From UMGS1696 sp964430105 (GTDB lineage: Bacteria; Bacillota; Clostridia; Oscillospirales; CAG-272): a stretch of 64,000 nt of DNA. Location: NCBI GenBank assembly GCA_964430105.1, contig CAYSEF010000001.1:1-64000 (forward strand), written 5' to 3'. Under the pieces are notes generated by a model. The model did no database searches, was not told where the DNA came from, and worked only from the letters and a program-made list of their open reading frames with translations. The position numbers were made by a program, and so were the translations under genes. Positions 34,951-44,138 of the stretch are shown here, one piece after another (within the stretch, counting starts at the first letter, position 1; each line of letters opens with the position of its first letter).

Positions 34951-35025
34951 TTTCTGTTTTTAATAATTTCTCTGCTGTTTCCAGATGCCTTGTTATTATA
35001 AATTGTAAAAATCTGCTTAACAGTA

Positions 35026-35053
35026 TTGACTTTTACCGGTGATAGGATATAAT
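35026..35053 (+). promoter_or_regulatory. Promoter for aroK
   Basis: TTGACT (35026-35031), 16 bp, TATAAT (35048-35053), about 29 bp before the start codon. Confidence 0.7.
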
Positions 35054-35081
35054 AATAACATAACAATTTCGGGAGGAAAAA

Positions 35082-35579
35082 ATGTCTGTTATACTAATAG
35101 GAATGCCATCATGCGGAAAGAGCACAGTAGGTGTGTTGCTTGCTAAAAAGCTGGGATATAGATTTATAGATTCGGATCTGCTTATTCAGGAAAGTGAAGG
35201 AAGGCTTTTGCATGATATCATTTCTGATGAAGGAATCGATGGTTTTATTGCAATAGAAAATAATGTTAATTGCGGTATTGTTGATGAAAAAGCTGTAATT
35301 TCTACAGGCGGAAGCGCAGTTTATGGTAGCGAAGCTATGGCTCATCTGAAAACGCTTGGAAAAATCGTGTATCTTAATATTTCCTATGAAACAATGTCAC
35401 AGCGACTGGGCGATTATGTGAACCGTGGTGTGGTCTTGCGTGAAGGCTATACACTCAAAGATATGTACGATGAACGTGCTAAGCTGTACGAAAAATACGC
35501 CGATATTACAGTAAATTGTACAAATGCAAATATTAGCGAAACTCTGGATAATCTGTTGGAACACTTGAATATTGAGTAA
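35082..35579 (+). CDS. aroK: Shikimate kinase
   Basis: Phosphorylates shikimate in the chorismate (aromatic amino acid) pathway. 165 residues, the normal length. P-loop GMPSCGKST (7-15), the shikimate-binding IDSD motif near 32, STGGSAVY near 82 and a lid region near VNRGVVLREGYTL. The N-terminal P-loop has PSC where PGS or MGS is common. The ATG follows GGGAGGAAAAA. No other aro genes are next to it; sigK lies 96 bp downstream and may be read through, as no terminator is apparent. Confidence 0.92.
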   Translation: MSVILIGMPSCGKSTVGVLLAKKLGYRFIDSDLLIQESEGRLLHDIISDEGIDGFIAIENNVNCGIVDEKAVISTGGSAVYGSEAMAHLKTLGKIVYLNISYETMSQRLGDYVNRGVVLREGYTLKDMYDERAKLYEKYADITVNCTNANISETLDNLLEHLNIE

Positions 35580-35675
35580 AAAGCTTAACTGAATACAAAA
35601 TAGGACGGGATTGACAGGCATTGAATAAAAATAACCTCATAATATGTGATGAAAATCAATATTTAGGAGGAAAAT

Positions 35676-36371
35676 ATGCTTGAGTTGATATTGTCAATTT
35701 TTGCAGGATTCAGCGTTGCGACTCTTTCGTCTGCCGGTGGAATCGGAGTGGGGAGTAATAACTTTCCACCCCCGCTTTCAAAGGAAGATGAAGTCAAGTA
35801 TTTCAGAGCAGCACGATATGATGGTGATACAAATGCTCGTGCGAAGCTGATAGAGCATAACCTGAGATTGGTCGCTCATATTGTGAGAAAATACTATTCG
35901 TCAAGTAATTTAGAGGAAGATCTAATATCGATAGGCACAATAGGTCTTATTAAATCAGTAGATTCTTTCGATGTCGATAACGGTGCAAGATTCGCAACCT
36001 ATGCAGCTAAATGCATACAAAACGAAATACTAATGTACTTTAGAACACAAAAAAAGCTGTCGCAGGAGGTCTCGATTAACGAAACTATCGATTCGGACAG
36101 CGAAGGAAATCCACTGACTTATGGTGATATTATCAAATGCGATGATACAATAGCTGATGATATCGATACTAAAATAAAACTTTCCAAAGCAACAGAATAT
36201 ATAATGAAGAATTTAGATAAACGAGAGCGTGAAATAATCATAATGCGTTACGGACTGGGCAATAACGCCGCAATAACGCAAAGAGAAGTGGCAACAAAGC
36301 TTGGTATTTCGAGAAGCTATGTTTCAAGAATCGAAAAAAATGCTCTTGAAAAAATTCGCTCGGTACTTTAA
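35676..36371 (+). CDS. sigK: Sporulation sigma factor SigK, intact
   Basis: Late mother-cell sigma factor of 231 residues. A hydrophobic pro-sequence (MLELILSIFAGFSVATL) is followed by FPPPLSKEDEVKYF, the typical SigK opening. Then region 2 (NLRLVAHIVRKYY, DLISIGTIGLIKSVDSFD, RFATYAAKCIQNEILM), region 3 and a region 4 helix-turn-helix (AITQREVATKLGISRSYVSRIE). The frame is uninterrupted, so no skin-type element sits in this copy. Pro-SigK is normally activated by the membrane protease SpoIVFB. ATG preceded by AGGAGGAAAAT. Its presence supports a sporulating organism and contrasts with the broken sigG at the left edge. Confidence 0.94.
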   Translation: MLELILSIFAGFSVATLSSAGGIGVGSNNFPPPLSKEDEVKYFRAARYDGDTNARAKLIEHNLRLVAHIVRKYYSSSNLEEDLISIGTIGLIKSVDSFDVDNGARFATYAAKCIQNEILMYFRTQKKLSQEVSINETIDSDSEGNPLTYGDIIKCDDTIADDIDTKIKLSKATEYIMKNLDKREREIIIMRYGLGNNAAITQREVATKLGISRSYVSRIEKNALEKIRSVL

Positions 36372-36580
36372 TATCTTTAATATGTACAGAACACTCCGCG
36401 CGAAAGTGCCCTGCGATAAATTTATCAAATCTATATAAAAGAACGTGTTTGATCGTTCTGAATATATTATGAACATACTTGCAATAAATTATGAATACAT
36501 GACCTGAGAATATTTTGACAATGCAGTATGAGGATATTGTTGTTAAGTTCAAAAAAATAAAAAAACTTTTGCAAAACCTA
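36372..36580 (+). other. Intergenic region after sigK
   Basis: AT-rich, no gene visible. A small hairpin AGAACG/CGTTCT (about 36440-36459) without a T run is the only structure seen. With the infC leader that follows, the gene-free stretch is 387 bp. Confidence 0.5.
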
Positions 36581-36609
36581 TTGACAAAACATAACGGTTG
36601 TTGTATAAT
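36581..36609 (+). promoter_or_regulatory. Promoter of the infC-rpmI-rplT operon
   Basis: TTGACA (36581-36586), 17 bp, TATAAT (36604-36609): full consensus. Confidence 0.88.
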
Positions 36610-36615
36610 ACATGA

Positions 36616-36744
36616 AGAAAAACGAAGTAGAACTTCTCCGTTCTCACCTTACTGCAATCAGGCACGATAAGGTCAATATGATTTGCACTATAGGTGCGTT
36701 TTGTCGTGCGGAGAATGTTCTTTGTGCGATTTTTTGTTATATTT
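36616..36744 (+). promoter_or_regulatory. Structured leader of infC operon (probable L20-binding autoregulatory leader)
   Basis: About 130 nt between the promoter and the infC ribosome site. Pairings visible: GCACGA (36662-36667) with TCGTGC (36704-36709), an inner GCAC/GTGC stem (36685-36697), and a long-range match of AGAACTTCTCCG (about 36629-36640) with CGGAGAATGTTCT (36709-36721). A T-rich ATTTTTTGTT follows near 36729. Firmicutes operons of this type are repressed by L20 binding to such a leader; that role here is inferred. Confidence 0.5.
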
Positions 36745-36758
36745 GGAGGTGCTTAACC

Positions 36759-37283
36759 ATTAGCGCGAAAGAACTTATCATTAACGATGACATTAGAGTC
36801 AAAGAAATACGTATGCTCGATGAAGATAACGGTCAGCTCGGTATCATGAGCTTGAACGATGCTAAAGCGTACGCTTACGACCGCGGATTAGATCTTGTGT
36901 TGATCGCTCCGAATGCAACCCCTCCCGTTTGTCGTGCCATGGACTACGGTAAATACCGCTATGAACTCGACAAGAGAGAGAAGGAAGCTAAGAAGAAGCA
37001 GCAGACTGTTGAAGTAAAAGAAGTACAGCTCTCCTGTCGAATCGATACGCATGACTTTGAAACAAAAGCCAACCGCGCCATCAAGTTCCTGCAGGACGGA
37101 AATAAAGTTCGTGTATGTCTCCGCTTTAGAGGCCGTGAGATTGCACATCAGGAACTCGGCAAAGAAATGCTCGCTAAATTTGAAGAAGCTGTTGCTGAGG
37201 TCGGCGCAGTCGATAAGAAGCCTACACTTGAAGGAAGACAGATGATAATGTTTGTCAACCCGGTAAAGAATACGGCTAAGTGA
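36759..37283 (+). CDS. infC: Translation initiation factor IF-3 with AUU start codon
   Basis: Binds the 30S subunit and checks start-codon selection. The 174 residues begin SAKELIINDDIRVKEIR after the initiator, and include AMDYGKYRYE near 65 and the C-domain LRFRGREIAHQELGKEML. The frame is open upstream to 36612, but that region is the structured leader. GGAGGT (36745-36750) lies 8 nt before an ATT at 36759, exactly where IF-3 proteins begin and with no ATG, GTG or TTG in frame nearby. ATT is the rare start through which IF-3 limits its own synthesis in E. coli. First gene of infC-rpmI-rplT. Confidence 0.93.
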   Translation: MSAKELIINDDIRVKEIRMLDEDNGQLGIMSLNDAKAYAYDRGLDLVLIAPNATPPVCRAMDYGKYRYELDKREKEAKKKQQTVEVKEVQLSCRIDTHDFETKANRAIKFLQDGNKVRVCLRFRGREIAHQELGKEMLAKFEEAVAEVGAVDKKPTLEGRQMIMFVNPVKNTAK

Positions 37284-37369
37284 TATCGCGCTGTGGATAG
37301 TTCCATTTGCAAAGGAACGCCATAAATTACGACAAAGCATAATTAACCATACCGAAAGGAAACGCAAAA

Positions 37370-37567
37370 ATGGGAAAGATCAAGACACATAAGGCATCTG
37401 CCAAGAGATTTGCCGTTACAGGTACCGGTAAAGTAAAGGTTTTCCACTCTGATCACAGACATAACCTCGGTCAGAAAACCTCAAAGAGAAAGAGACACCT
37501 CAGAAGCAGCCAGATCCTCAGCCCCGCTATGACAGCTAATGTCAAGAGACTGATTAACAAGGACTAA
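37370..37567 (+). CDS. rpmI: 50S ribosomal protein L35
   Basis: Basic 65-residue ribosomal protein. MGKIKTHKASAKRFAVTGTG and the C-terminal KRHLRSSQILSP are diagnostic. Preceded by GAAAGGAAACGC. Second gene of the infC operon, expected to be co-regulated by L20. Confidence 0.97.
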   Translation: MGKIKTHKASAKRFAVTGTGKVKVFHSDHRHNLGQKTSKRKRHLRSSQILSPAMTANVKRLINKD

Positions 37568-37612
37568 GACTGAACGAGAACATACCTGTAAACAGAGAAA
37601 GGAATATATAAA

Positions 37613-37966
37613 ATGGCTAGAGTTAAAGGCGCAATGATGACGCGCAAAAGAAGAAATAAAGTCTTAAAGGCTGCCAAGGGCTATTGGGGTTCCAAGTCTA
37701 AGCACTTCAAGATGGCTAAGCAGGCCGTTATGAAGTCGGGCAACTATGCATATATCGGACGTAAGCAGAAGAAGAGAGAGTTCCGCGCACTGTGGATCAC
37801 TCGTATCTCCGCTCAGGCGAAGGTAAACGGCATGAACTATTCAACACTTATGCATGGTCTTAAGCTTGCCGGTGTTGACCTCAACCGTAAGATGCTCGCT
37901 GAAATCGCAGTATCCGATAAGGAAGCATTTGCTTCTCTCTGCGAAACTGCAAAGGCTGCTCTTTAA
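37613..37966 (+). CDS. rplT: 50S ribosomal protein L20
   Basis: Assembly protein of the large subunit that binds 23S rRNA, 117 residues, normal length. Opens MARVKGAMMTRKRRNKVLK and contains YWGSKSKHFKMAK and the globular C-terminal part with LKLAGVDLNRKMLAEIA. In Firmicutes it also binds the leader of its own operon and represses it. GAAAGGAATATATAAA precedes the ATG. A terminator lies 17 bp after the stop. Confidence 0.97.
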   Translation: MARVKGAMMTRKRRNKVLKAAKGYWGSKSKHFKMAKQAVMKSGNYAYIGRKQKKREFRALWITRISAQAKVNGMNYSTLMHGLKLAGVDLNRKMLAEIAVSDKEAFASLCETAKAAL

Positions 37967-37982
37967 TCGAACATAAAATCGG

Positions 37983-38012
37983 GGGTGTTGCGGCTTGTGA
38001 CACCCTTTTATT
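37983..38012 (+). terminator. Terminator of the infC operon
   Basis: GGGTGT (37983-37988) pairs with ACACCC (38000-38005), followed by TTTTATTATT. It ends only 8 bp before the next start codon. Confidence 0.75.
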
Positions 38013-38019
38013 ATTAATT

Positions 38020-38868
38020 ATGAATACTGAATTATTTCTCGATAAATTCAAGGCTGACTATGTACAGTCAAGAACAAACCTAAAAACTGTCACATTTTCT
38101 AAGCTTTCGGATAAAAAATTTCGTGACAGATCAAAGCTTTTTCTTGCGGAAGGTGTTAAACTAACCGAGGAAGTACTTAAATATGTTAAAAATGTCGATA
38201 CGGTAATCTTCTCACAGTCCGCTGTGATGCGTCAGGATGATCGGATTTTGAAAATTGCGGAAACAGCGAATGAGCTTGACATAAGAGTGAGCGTGTTCGC
38301 GGATTCCGCATTTGAAAAAATATCCACTGAATCTGCTCCGCAAGGTGTAATTGCAGTTGTCCCGTATCTTGAAGAATTGCATCAAAAAATAGATTTTAAT
38401 ACCTGGCAGAAGGATAGAAGATTGCTCATGCTCGATGAGATACGTGATCCCGGTAATCTCGGTACAATCATGCGTTCAGCTGAAGCAATGGGTATAAATG
38501 GCATTATTCTGTTCGGATGTGCAGATATATATAGTCCTAAGGTCGTGCGAGCAGCTATGGGAACGCTCTTTCGTATGCCTGTATTTGTCGCTGATAGCTG
38601 TGTTGATTGTATTGAAACAATGAAGCAAAACGGACGCAGAGTTTTAGCTACAGCTTTGGGCGAACATACTTTGACACTCGGAGAATATGATATCGACCAC
38701 AGCGATTGTCCGATAATCGGAAACGAAGGACATGGTATTTCTGATGAAATTATAGAAAAATGCACTGCTTGCGTAAGAATACCGATGGCAGGAAATACTG
38801 AAAGCCTTAATGCCTCAGCAGCTGCAACGTGTATTCTGTGGGAGTATTTTAGAAAAACAACAAAGTAA
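38020..38868 (+). CDS. TrmH-family RNA 2'-O-methyltransferase
   Basis: SPOUT-class methyltransferase of 282 residues, probably acting on rRNA or tRNA ribose. An N-terminal substrate-binding domain (about 1-120) precedes the knotted catalytic domain with LDEIRDPGNLGTIMRSAEA near 140, IGNEGHGIS near 232 and IPMAGNTESLNASAAA near 252 (the three SPOUT motifs). It commonly follows rplT in Clostridia. The ATG has no visible Shine-Dalgarno: the preceding bases are the T/A-rich tail of the terminator, so expression may be low or leaderless. Confidence 0.9.
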   Translation: MNTELFLDKFKADYVQSRTNLKTVTFSKLSDKKFRDRSKLFLAEGVKLTEEVLKYVKNVDTVIFSQSAVMRQDDRILKIAETANELDIRVSVFADSAFEKISTESAPQGVIAVVPYLEELHQKIDFNTWQKDRRLLMLDEIRDPGNLGTIMRSAEAMGINGIILFGCADIYSPKVVRAAMGTLFRMPVFVADSCVDCIETMKQNGRRVLATALGEHTLTLGEYDIDHSDCPIIGNEGHGISDEIIEKCTACVRIPMAGNTESLNASAAATCILWEYFRKTTK

Positions 38869-38922
38869 TCGTTTTTTTGGTTCTGCACATTAGAATTAAT
38901 TTAATTGTAAAAGGAGAACAGT

Positions 38923-40425
38923 ATGTTGGACGATCATAGACTGTATTGGATATGGCTGGCGGAATCGTTCAGACAGGGAAATAAACTCGCTGCAAAGCTT
39001 GTGCAAAGATATGGTGGAGCAGCGGAGATATACGATGGTGCGGCTGATGATATCAAGGAAGATGAGATTTTTACAGCTGAAAATGTCACAAAGATAAAGA
39101 AATCGTTGCGTGACCGTTCTCTTGTTCGAGCAGAACAAATATTAGCAAGATGCGAACAGTTGGGTATATCCGTCATTACCCCGCAGGACGATGATTTTCC
39201 TGCTAAACTAAAAACTCTTCACGATATGCCAATAGTTCTGTATGTGCTTGGTAAATTGCCCGATTGCGATACCTGCCTGCTTACAACAATTGTTGGTACC
39301 AGAAAAATGTCCGATTATGGAAGAAAAATCGCTTATTCATTGGGTGCAGGACTTGCTTTTGGCGGTGCTGTTGTGGTAAGCGGAATGGCACTTGGAGCTG
39401 ATAGTATGGCTCTTATCGGTGCACTTGATGCCGGAGGTAATGTGGTGGCAGTGCTTGGTTCCGGTGTTGACGTTATATATCCTGCCGATCATAAAGAAAT
39501 ATATAGAAAAATTGCAGAACGTGGTGCGATAGTATCAGAATATCCACCGGGTTCACCACCAATCGGAAGCCATTTTCCTGTGCGAAATCGTATTATGAGT
39601 GGTATTTCAGATGCTACAGTTGTAGTTGAAGGTAGTGCCTTTAGCGGAGCTATGATCACTGCTAACCACGCTATAACACAGGGAAGAAAGCTGTTTGCAG
39701 TACCCGGAAATGTTGGCGACGAAGGCTCGGAAGGTACGAATATGCTTCTCAGAGAAGGCGCAATACCTGTGCTTTGCGCTGAAGATATCCTGTGTGAATT
39801 TGAGTTTATCTATAGTAATAAAATTAATATAGACCATGCAAATAACAGCCTCCGTGGCTTGGATATGGATAAACTGTCGTTGAATGCGATGTCGCGAACA
39901 AGAATAGGAACAGGTTCCGGAAAAGTTGGAGCAGAGAAGAATTATTACGGCAGTGGTTCGTACGGTGGACGTGCTCCTAAGAAAACTTTTGATGATGTCA
40001 GCCAAAATCAAGGCTCAGCACAAACTGCAAAAATATCAGGAAATAATACGCAAAGACAAACTGCATCAAAAAAAGAAAAAGCAAATGTAGTAGGTGCGAA
40101 AAATCTATTTAGCGGTATCATTTCGGGATTAAAAGATAAAAATGAGCCTAAAAAAGAGAAAATCACAGAAAATTCTGATAAAAAAGTCATTCCGGCAAGA
40201 AAAATTGAGCTTGATATGCTTGATGAATCCGAAATCAAGGTATATAATAAAATGAAGCCGAATGTACCTATGCTACCTGATGAATTGGTTGATGAAAATA
40301 CAACAGTTGCAGATGTAATGAGCGCACTGACAATGCTTGAAATGGCAGGTGCTGTCGATTCAGGTGGCGGAGGATATTTCATGCGAACATCGCCTGACGA
40401 TATTATGCAGTCAATAAATGATTGA
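38923..40425 (+). CDS. dprA: DNA processing protein DprA, with long C-terminal linker
   Basis: Loads RecA on incoming single-stranded DNA in transformation. 500 residues, longer than the usual 300-370. The Rossmann-like domain (about 75-300) has VGTRKMSDYGRK, GSGVDVIYPADHKEIY, SEYPPGSPPIGSHFPVRNR (GS-x-FP-x-RNR) and FSGAMITANHA. A lysine- and serine-rich, low-complexity linker of about 120 residues (about 310-430) leads to a C-terminal winged-helix domain (about 435-500). ATG with AAAGGAGAACAGT upstream. No competence pilus genes are in view. Confidence 0.93.
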   Translation: MLDDHRLYWIWLAESFRQGNKLAAKLVQRYGGAAEIYDGAADDIKEDEIFTAENVTKIKKSLRDRSLVRAEQILARCEQLGISVITPQDDDFPAKLKTLHDMPIVLYVLGKLPDCDTCLLTTIVGTRKMSDYGRKIAYSLGAGLAFGGAVVVSGMALGADSMALIGALDAGGNVVAVLGSGVDVIYPADHKEIYRKIAERGAIVSEYPPGSPPIGSHFPVRNRIMSGISDATVVVEGSAFSGAMITANHAITQGRKLFAVPGNVGDEGSEGTNMLLREGAIPVLCAEDILCEFEFIYSNKINIDHANNSLRGLDMDKLSLNAMSRTRIGTGSGKVGAEKNYYGSGSYGGRAPKKTFDDVSQNQGSAQTAKISGNNTQRQTASKKEKANVVGAKNLFSGIISGLKDKNEPKKEKITENSDKKVIPARKIELDMLDESEIKVYNKMKPNVPMLPDELVDENTTVADVMSALTMLEMAGAVDSGGGGYFMRTSPDDIMQSIND

Positions 40426-40477
40426 TACGATGTAACGATAAATTGAAATAATTTGCACTATTGAAGGGAAAACATAA

Positions 40478-42748
40478 ATGACAAATCTTGTAATCATGGA
40501 GTCGCCTACAAAAGCTAATACCGTAAAGAGCTATCTTGGCTCAACATATAAGGTAGTTGGCTGTATAGGACATATCCGTGACCTTCCGAAATCAACCCTT
40601 GGTATTGACCTGGAAAATAATTTTGAAGCACACTATATAAATATTCGAGGAAAAGGCGAACTCATCAAAGAGCTGAAAAAAGAAGTAAAGAATGCTGACC
40701 GAATTTTCCTTGCAACTGACCCTGACCGTGAAGGCGAAGCTATAGCATGGCATCTTTCAGTCGCATTGCAGATACCTCCGGAAAAGCTCAAAAGAGTTAC
40801 TTTTAACGAAATAACAAAAACTGTAGTTAAAGAGGGCATAAAAAAGCCACGTGATATCGACATGGATGTTGTAAACGCACAGCAGACTCGTCGAATCCTT
40901 GACAGAATAGTTGGCTATAAGCTTTCTCCATTCCTTTGGAAAACCGTAAAGAGTGGTCTTTCTGCCGGAAGAGTTCAGTCTGTTGCAACAAAGATCATCG
41001 TTGACCGTGAAAATGAAATACGTGCATTCATTCCAAAGGAATATTGGACTGTTGAGGCTATGCTTAAGGCTTCCGACGGTAAGGAGTTCGAGGCTCGCTT
41101 CTGGGGAAAAGAAAATTCAAAAACTAAAATGGAGCTTGATTGTGAAGCTGATGCAAGAGCTATTTACGATCAGGTTAATGGTAAACAGTTCCGTGTCGCT
41201 GAAATTAAAAGAGGAAAAAAGCTGAAAAATCCCGCACCTCCTTTTACAACATCAACATTACAGCAGGAAGCATCGCGTAAGCTGAATTTCCAGTCTGCAC
41301 GCACAATGAAGGTTGCGCAGGAGCTTTATGAAGGTATCAATCTCGGCTCCGAATTTGGTGGCACACAAGGTCTTATAACATATATGCGTACAGACTCATT
41401 GCGTATATCTGATGAAGCACGTGCAGCCGCAAAGGAATATATCACCGAAAAATACGGTGCAGAGTATTATCCTAAGAATCCTCGTATCTACAAATCTAAA
41501 GCAAATGCACAGGATGCCCATGAAGCTATTCGTCCTTCCGCAACCATAGAACCGTCGAGAATAAGAAAACTGCTTACTTCCGATCAGTATAAGCTGTATA
41601 AACTGATCTGGGATCGCTTTATCGCAAGTCAGATGGAGTCGGCAGAGCTTTCTACAGTTCAGACTGATTTTAATTGTGCAGGAAATATCTTCCGTGCAAG
41701 CGGATATACCGTGAAGTTCCCCGGATATATGGCACTTTACGAAGAATCTACTGATGATACTAATCAGAATGACGAAAAGAATACTCGCCTTCCTGTAATA
41801 AGTGAGAATGAAATGCTTGATTCCGTAAAGGTTACTCCAAATCAGCATTTTACAGAACCTCCGGCAAGATATACAGAAGCTTCTCTTGTGAAATTCCTTG
41901 AAGAAAAGGGAATAGGCAGACCGAGTACCTATACTACGATCATGTCGATTATCAATACACGTGGCTATGTTAAGCGTGAGGGAAAATCTCTCGTGCCGAC
42001 TCCACTTGGTGATATCACAACTAAGCTTATGTGCGAGAATTTCCCCGATATAGTAGATTATAAATTTACCGCATCTATGGAAAATCAGCTTGATGAAATC
42101 GAAAACGGCGAAAACACTATGCTTGCGGTACTTAGTAATTTCTATACAGGCTTTGCGGAAGAACTCGAAAAGGCACAGGCTAATGTTGCTGAAAAGGATA
42201 TTGAACTTCCTGTAGAGGAAACCGATATAATTTGTGAGCATTGCGGAAGCCGTATGGTCGTAAAGAATGGTCGATTTGGCAAATTCGCAGCTTGCCCTAA
42301 TTATCCTACCTGCAAAAATACAAAACCGCTTGCCAAAACAGGTGACGGTCTTGTTGAAAAGAAACCTGAAATATCCGATGAAAAATGCGAGCTGTGTGGC
42401 GCAGATATGATACTTCGCACAGGTCGCTACGGAAGCTTCTATGCTTGCTCAAGATATCCGGAATGTAAATTCACTAAGCAAAAGGTTCGTCCGCTCGGAG
42501 TTCCTTGCCCGCAGTGTGGTGCGGATATCGTAACCAAGCATGGCAAGAATAAAACAGTATTCTATAGTTGCTCGAAATATCCCGAATGTACATTCTCGTC
42601 ATGGGATATGCCTACAAATGAAAAGTGTCCCACCTGCGGAGGAATGCTCTATCGTAAAAAGGGAAAGAATCAGCTCGTTTGTAAAGCAGAGAACTGTGGC
42701 TTCAAAAAAGATGTAGTAGAGGAAAACGAAGATACTACAGAAGAATAA
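40478..42748 (+). CDS. topA: DNA topoisomerase I
   Basis: Type IA topoisomerase relaxing negative supercoils, 756 residues. The Toprim domain opens with VIMESPTKANTVKSYLG and has ATDPDREGEAIAWHL; the active-site tyrosine is Y302 in LITYMRTDSLRIS. GRVQSVATKIIVDRE and GIGRPSTYTTIM are also typical. The C-terminal part (about 585-740) has four cysteine-pair zinc-ribbon repeats, such as CEHCGSRM, CELCGADM, CPQCGADI and CPTCGGML. AAGGGAAAACATAA precedes the ATG. Follows dprA directly, the usual order in Firmicutes. Confidence 0.97.
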   Translation: MTNLVIMESPTKANTVKSYLGSTYKVVGCIGHIRDLPKSTLGIDLENNFEAHYINIRGKGELIKELKKEVKNADRIFLATDPDREGEAIAWHLSVALQIPPEKLKRVTFNEITKTVVKEGIKKPRDIDMDVVNAQQTRRILDRIVGYKLSPFLWKTVKSGLSAGRVQSVATKIIVDRENEIRAFIPKEYWTVEAMLKASDGKEFEARFWGKENSKTKMELDCEADARAIYDQVNGKQFRVAEIKRGKKLKNPAPPFTTSTLQQEASRKLNFQSARTMKVAQELYEGINLGSEFGGTQGLITYMRTDSLRISDEARAAAKEYITEKYGAEYYPKNPRIYKSKANAQDAHEAIRPSATIEPSRIRKLLTSDQYKLYKLIWDRFIASQMESAELSTVQTDFNCAGNIFRASGYTVKFPGYMALYEESTDDTNQNDEKNTRLPVISENEMLDSVKVTPNQHFTEPPARYTEASLVKFLEEKGIGRPSTYTTIMSIINTRGYVKREGKSLVPTPLGDITTKLMCENFPDIVDYKFTASMENQLDEIENGENTMLAVLSNFYTGFAEELEKAQANVAEKDIELPVEETDIICEHCGSRMVVKNGRFGKFAACPNYPTCKNTKPLAKTGDGLVEKKPEISDEKCELCGADMILRTGRYGSFYACSRYPECKFTKQKVRPLGVPCPQCGADIVTKHGKNKTVFYSCSKYPECTFSSWDMPTNEKCPTCGGMLYRKKGKNQLVCKAENCGFKKDVVEENEDTTEE

Positions 42749-42803
42749 TATAAAATTCGGGAATTAAAAACTAACGATCAATAATATAATTTTTATCTGA
42801 ATT

Positions 42804-44135
42804 ATGAAAAATATAAATGTATACGGTGCAGGGCTTGCCGGCAGTGAAGCAGCATGGCAGGCAGCAAAACAAGGCGTTCATGTTACACTTTATGAAATGA
42901 AGCCGAATAAAAAATCTCCCGCACATCATTCAAATGGATTTGCAGAGCTTGTTTGCTCAAATTCTTTGAGATCAGCGGAAATCACAAATGGTGCAGGCCT
43001 TTTGAAAGAAGAGCTTGCACGAATGGGCTCTATCATTATGGAAGCCGCAAGAAAAACTCAGGTAGCGGCAGGTGGCGCTCTTGCTGTTGACAGAAATCTC
43101 TTTTCTGAATATGTAACAGAAAAAATTCGCTCAAATCCTAATATTACGGTTGTCGAGAGTGAGGCCACCGAATTGCCAAGTGATGAAATCACAGTGGTGG
43201 CAACAGGACCTCTCACATCAGATGCGCTTGCCGAAAAAATAAGCGAGCTTATCGGCGGAAAAAGCCTCTATTTCTATGATGCCGCCGCACCGATAGTTGA
43301 TGCAGAGTCTATTGATATGACAAAAGCATTCTTTGCAACTCGATATGATAAAGGCACACCTGACTATATAAATTGCCCGTTCACAGAGGAAGAATATAAA
43401 GCCTTTTATAACGCACTTGTAACTGCGGAAGAAGCAAAATTGCATGATTTTGAATCAGGTAATAAGCTTAAGGTTTTTGAAGGCTGTATGCCTGTTGAAG
43501 TAATGGCAAAGCGTGGTGAAGATACGTTGCGTTTTGGCCCAATGAAGCCTGTAGGAATTAAGCATCCCGAAACAGGTGAGGAATTCTATGCTATCGTACA
43601 GCTCAGAAAGGAAAATGACCACGGATCAATGTATAACCTGGTCGGCTTCCAAACTCATCTTACGTGGGGCGAACAGAAGCGTGTGTTCAGAATGATTCCC
43701 GGACTTGAAAATGCCGAATTTCTTCGCTATGGTGTTATGCACCGCAATACCTTCCTTTGTTCACCCGAACTTCTCAATGCAGATTATTCCATGCGTGAGC
43801 ATCCTAATCTCTATTTTGCAGGCCAGATGACAGGCGTGGAAGGCTATATTGAATCAGCAGCTTCCGGATATGTTGCCGGAGTCAATGCAGCATTGAAAGC
43901 GCAGGATAAAGAAGCGTTCATATTCCCCGAAGAAATGATGATAGGTGCAATGGCTTACTATATTTCGCACGGTGAAAAAACGATTTTTCAACCAATGAAC
44001 GCTAATTTTGGCGTAATGCCACCTCTTGGATATAAAGTGAAAGGCGGAAAGCGAGCTAGAAATGAAGAATACGCTAAACGCGCACTTTCAAAAACTGACG
44101 AGATAGTAAAAGTAATGGAAAGCATATTGGAGTAA
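42804..44135 (+). CDS. trmFO: Methylenetetrahydrofolate-tRNA-(uracil-5-)-methyltransferase
   Basis: Folate- and FAD-dependent enzyme making m5U54 in the T-loop of tRNAs. 443 residues. FAD-binding GAGLAGSEAAW (8-18), LYEMKP, the active-site region ELVCSNSLRS (Cys near 53), FEGCMPVEVMAKRG (second conserved Cys near 226) and the C-terminal FAGQMTGVEGYIESAASG. The order topA-trmFO is common in Firmicutes. There is no clear Shine-Dalgarno before this ATG. The gene is followed by plsX after 3 bp. Confidence 0.97.
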   Translation: MKNINVYGAGLAGSEAAWQAAKQGVHVTLYEMKPNKKSPAHHSNGFAELVCSNSLRSAEITNGAGLLKEELARMGSIIMEAARKTQVAAGGALAVDRNLFSEYVTEKIRSNPNITVVESEATELPSDEITVVATGPLTSDALAEKISELIGGKSLYFYDAAAPIVDAESIDMTKAFFATRYDKGTPDYINCPFTEEEYKAFYNALVTAEEAKLHDFESGNKLKVFEGCMPVEVMAKRGEDTLRFGPMKPVGIKHPETGEEFYAIVQLRKENDHGSMYNLVGFQTHLTWGEQKRVFRMIPGLENAEFLRYGVMHRNTFLCSPELLNADYSMREHPNLYFAGQMTGVEGYIESAASGYVAGVNAALKAQDKEAFIFPEEMMIGAMAYYISHGEKTIFQPMNANFGVMPPLGYKVKGGKRARNEEYAKRALSKTDEIVKVMESILE

Positions 44136-44138
44136 GAA

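Noticed and set aside
36372..36580. Possible small RNA after sigK
   Set aside because: Only a weak hairpin without a T run and no promoter for it was seen.
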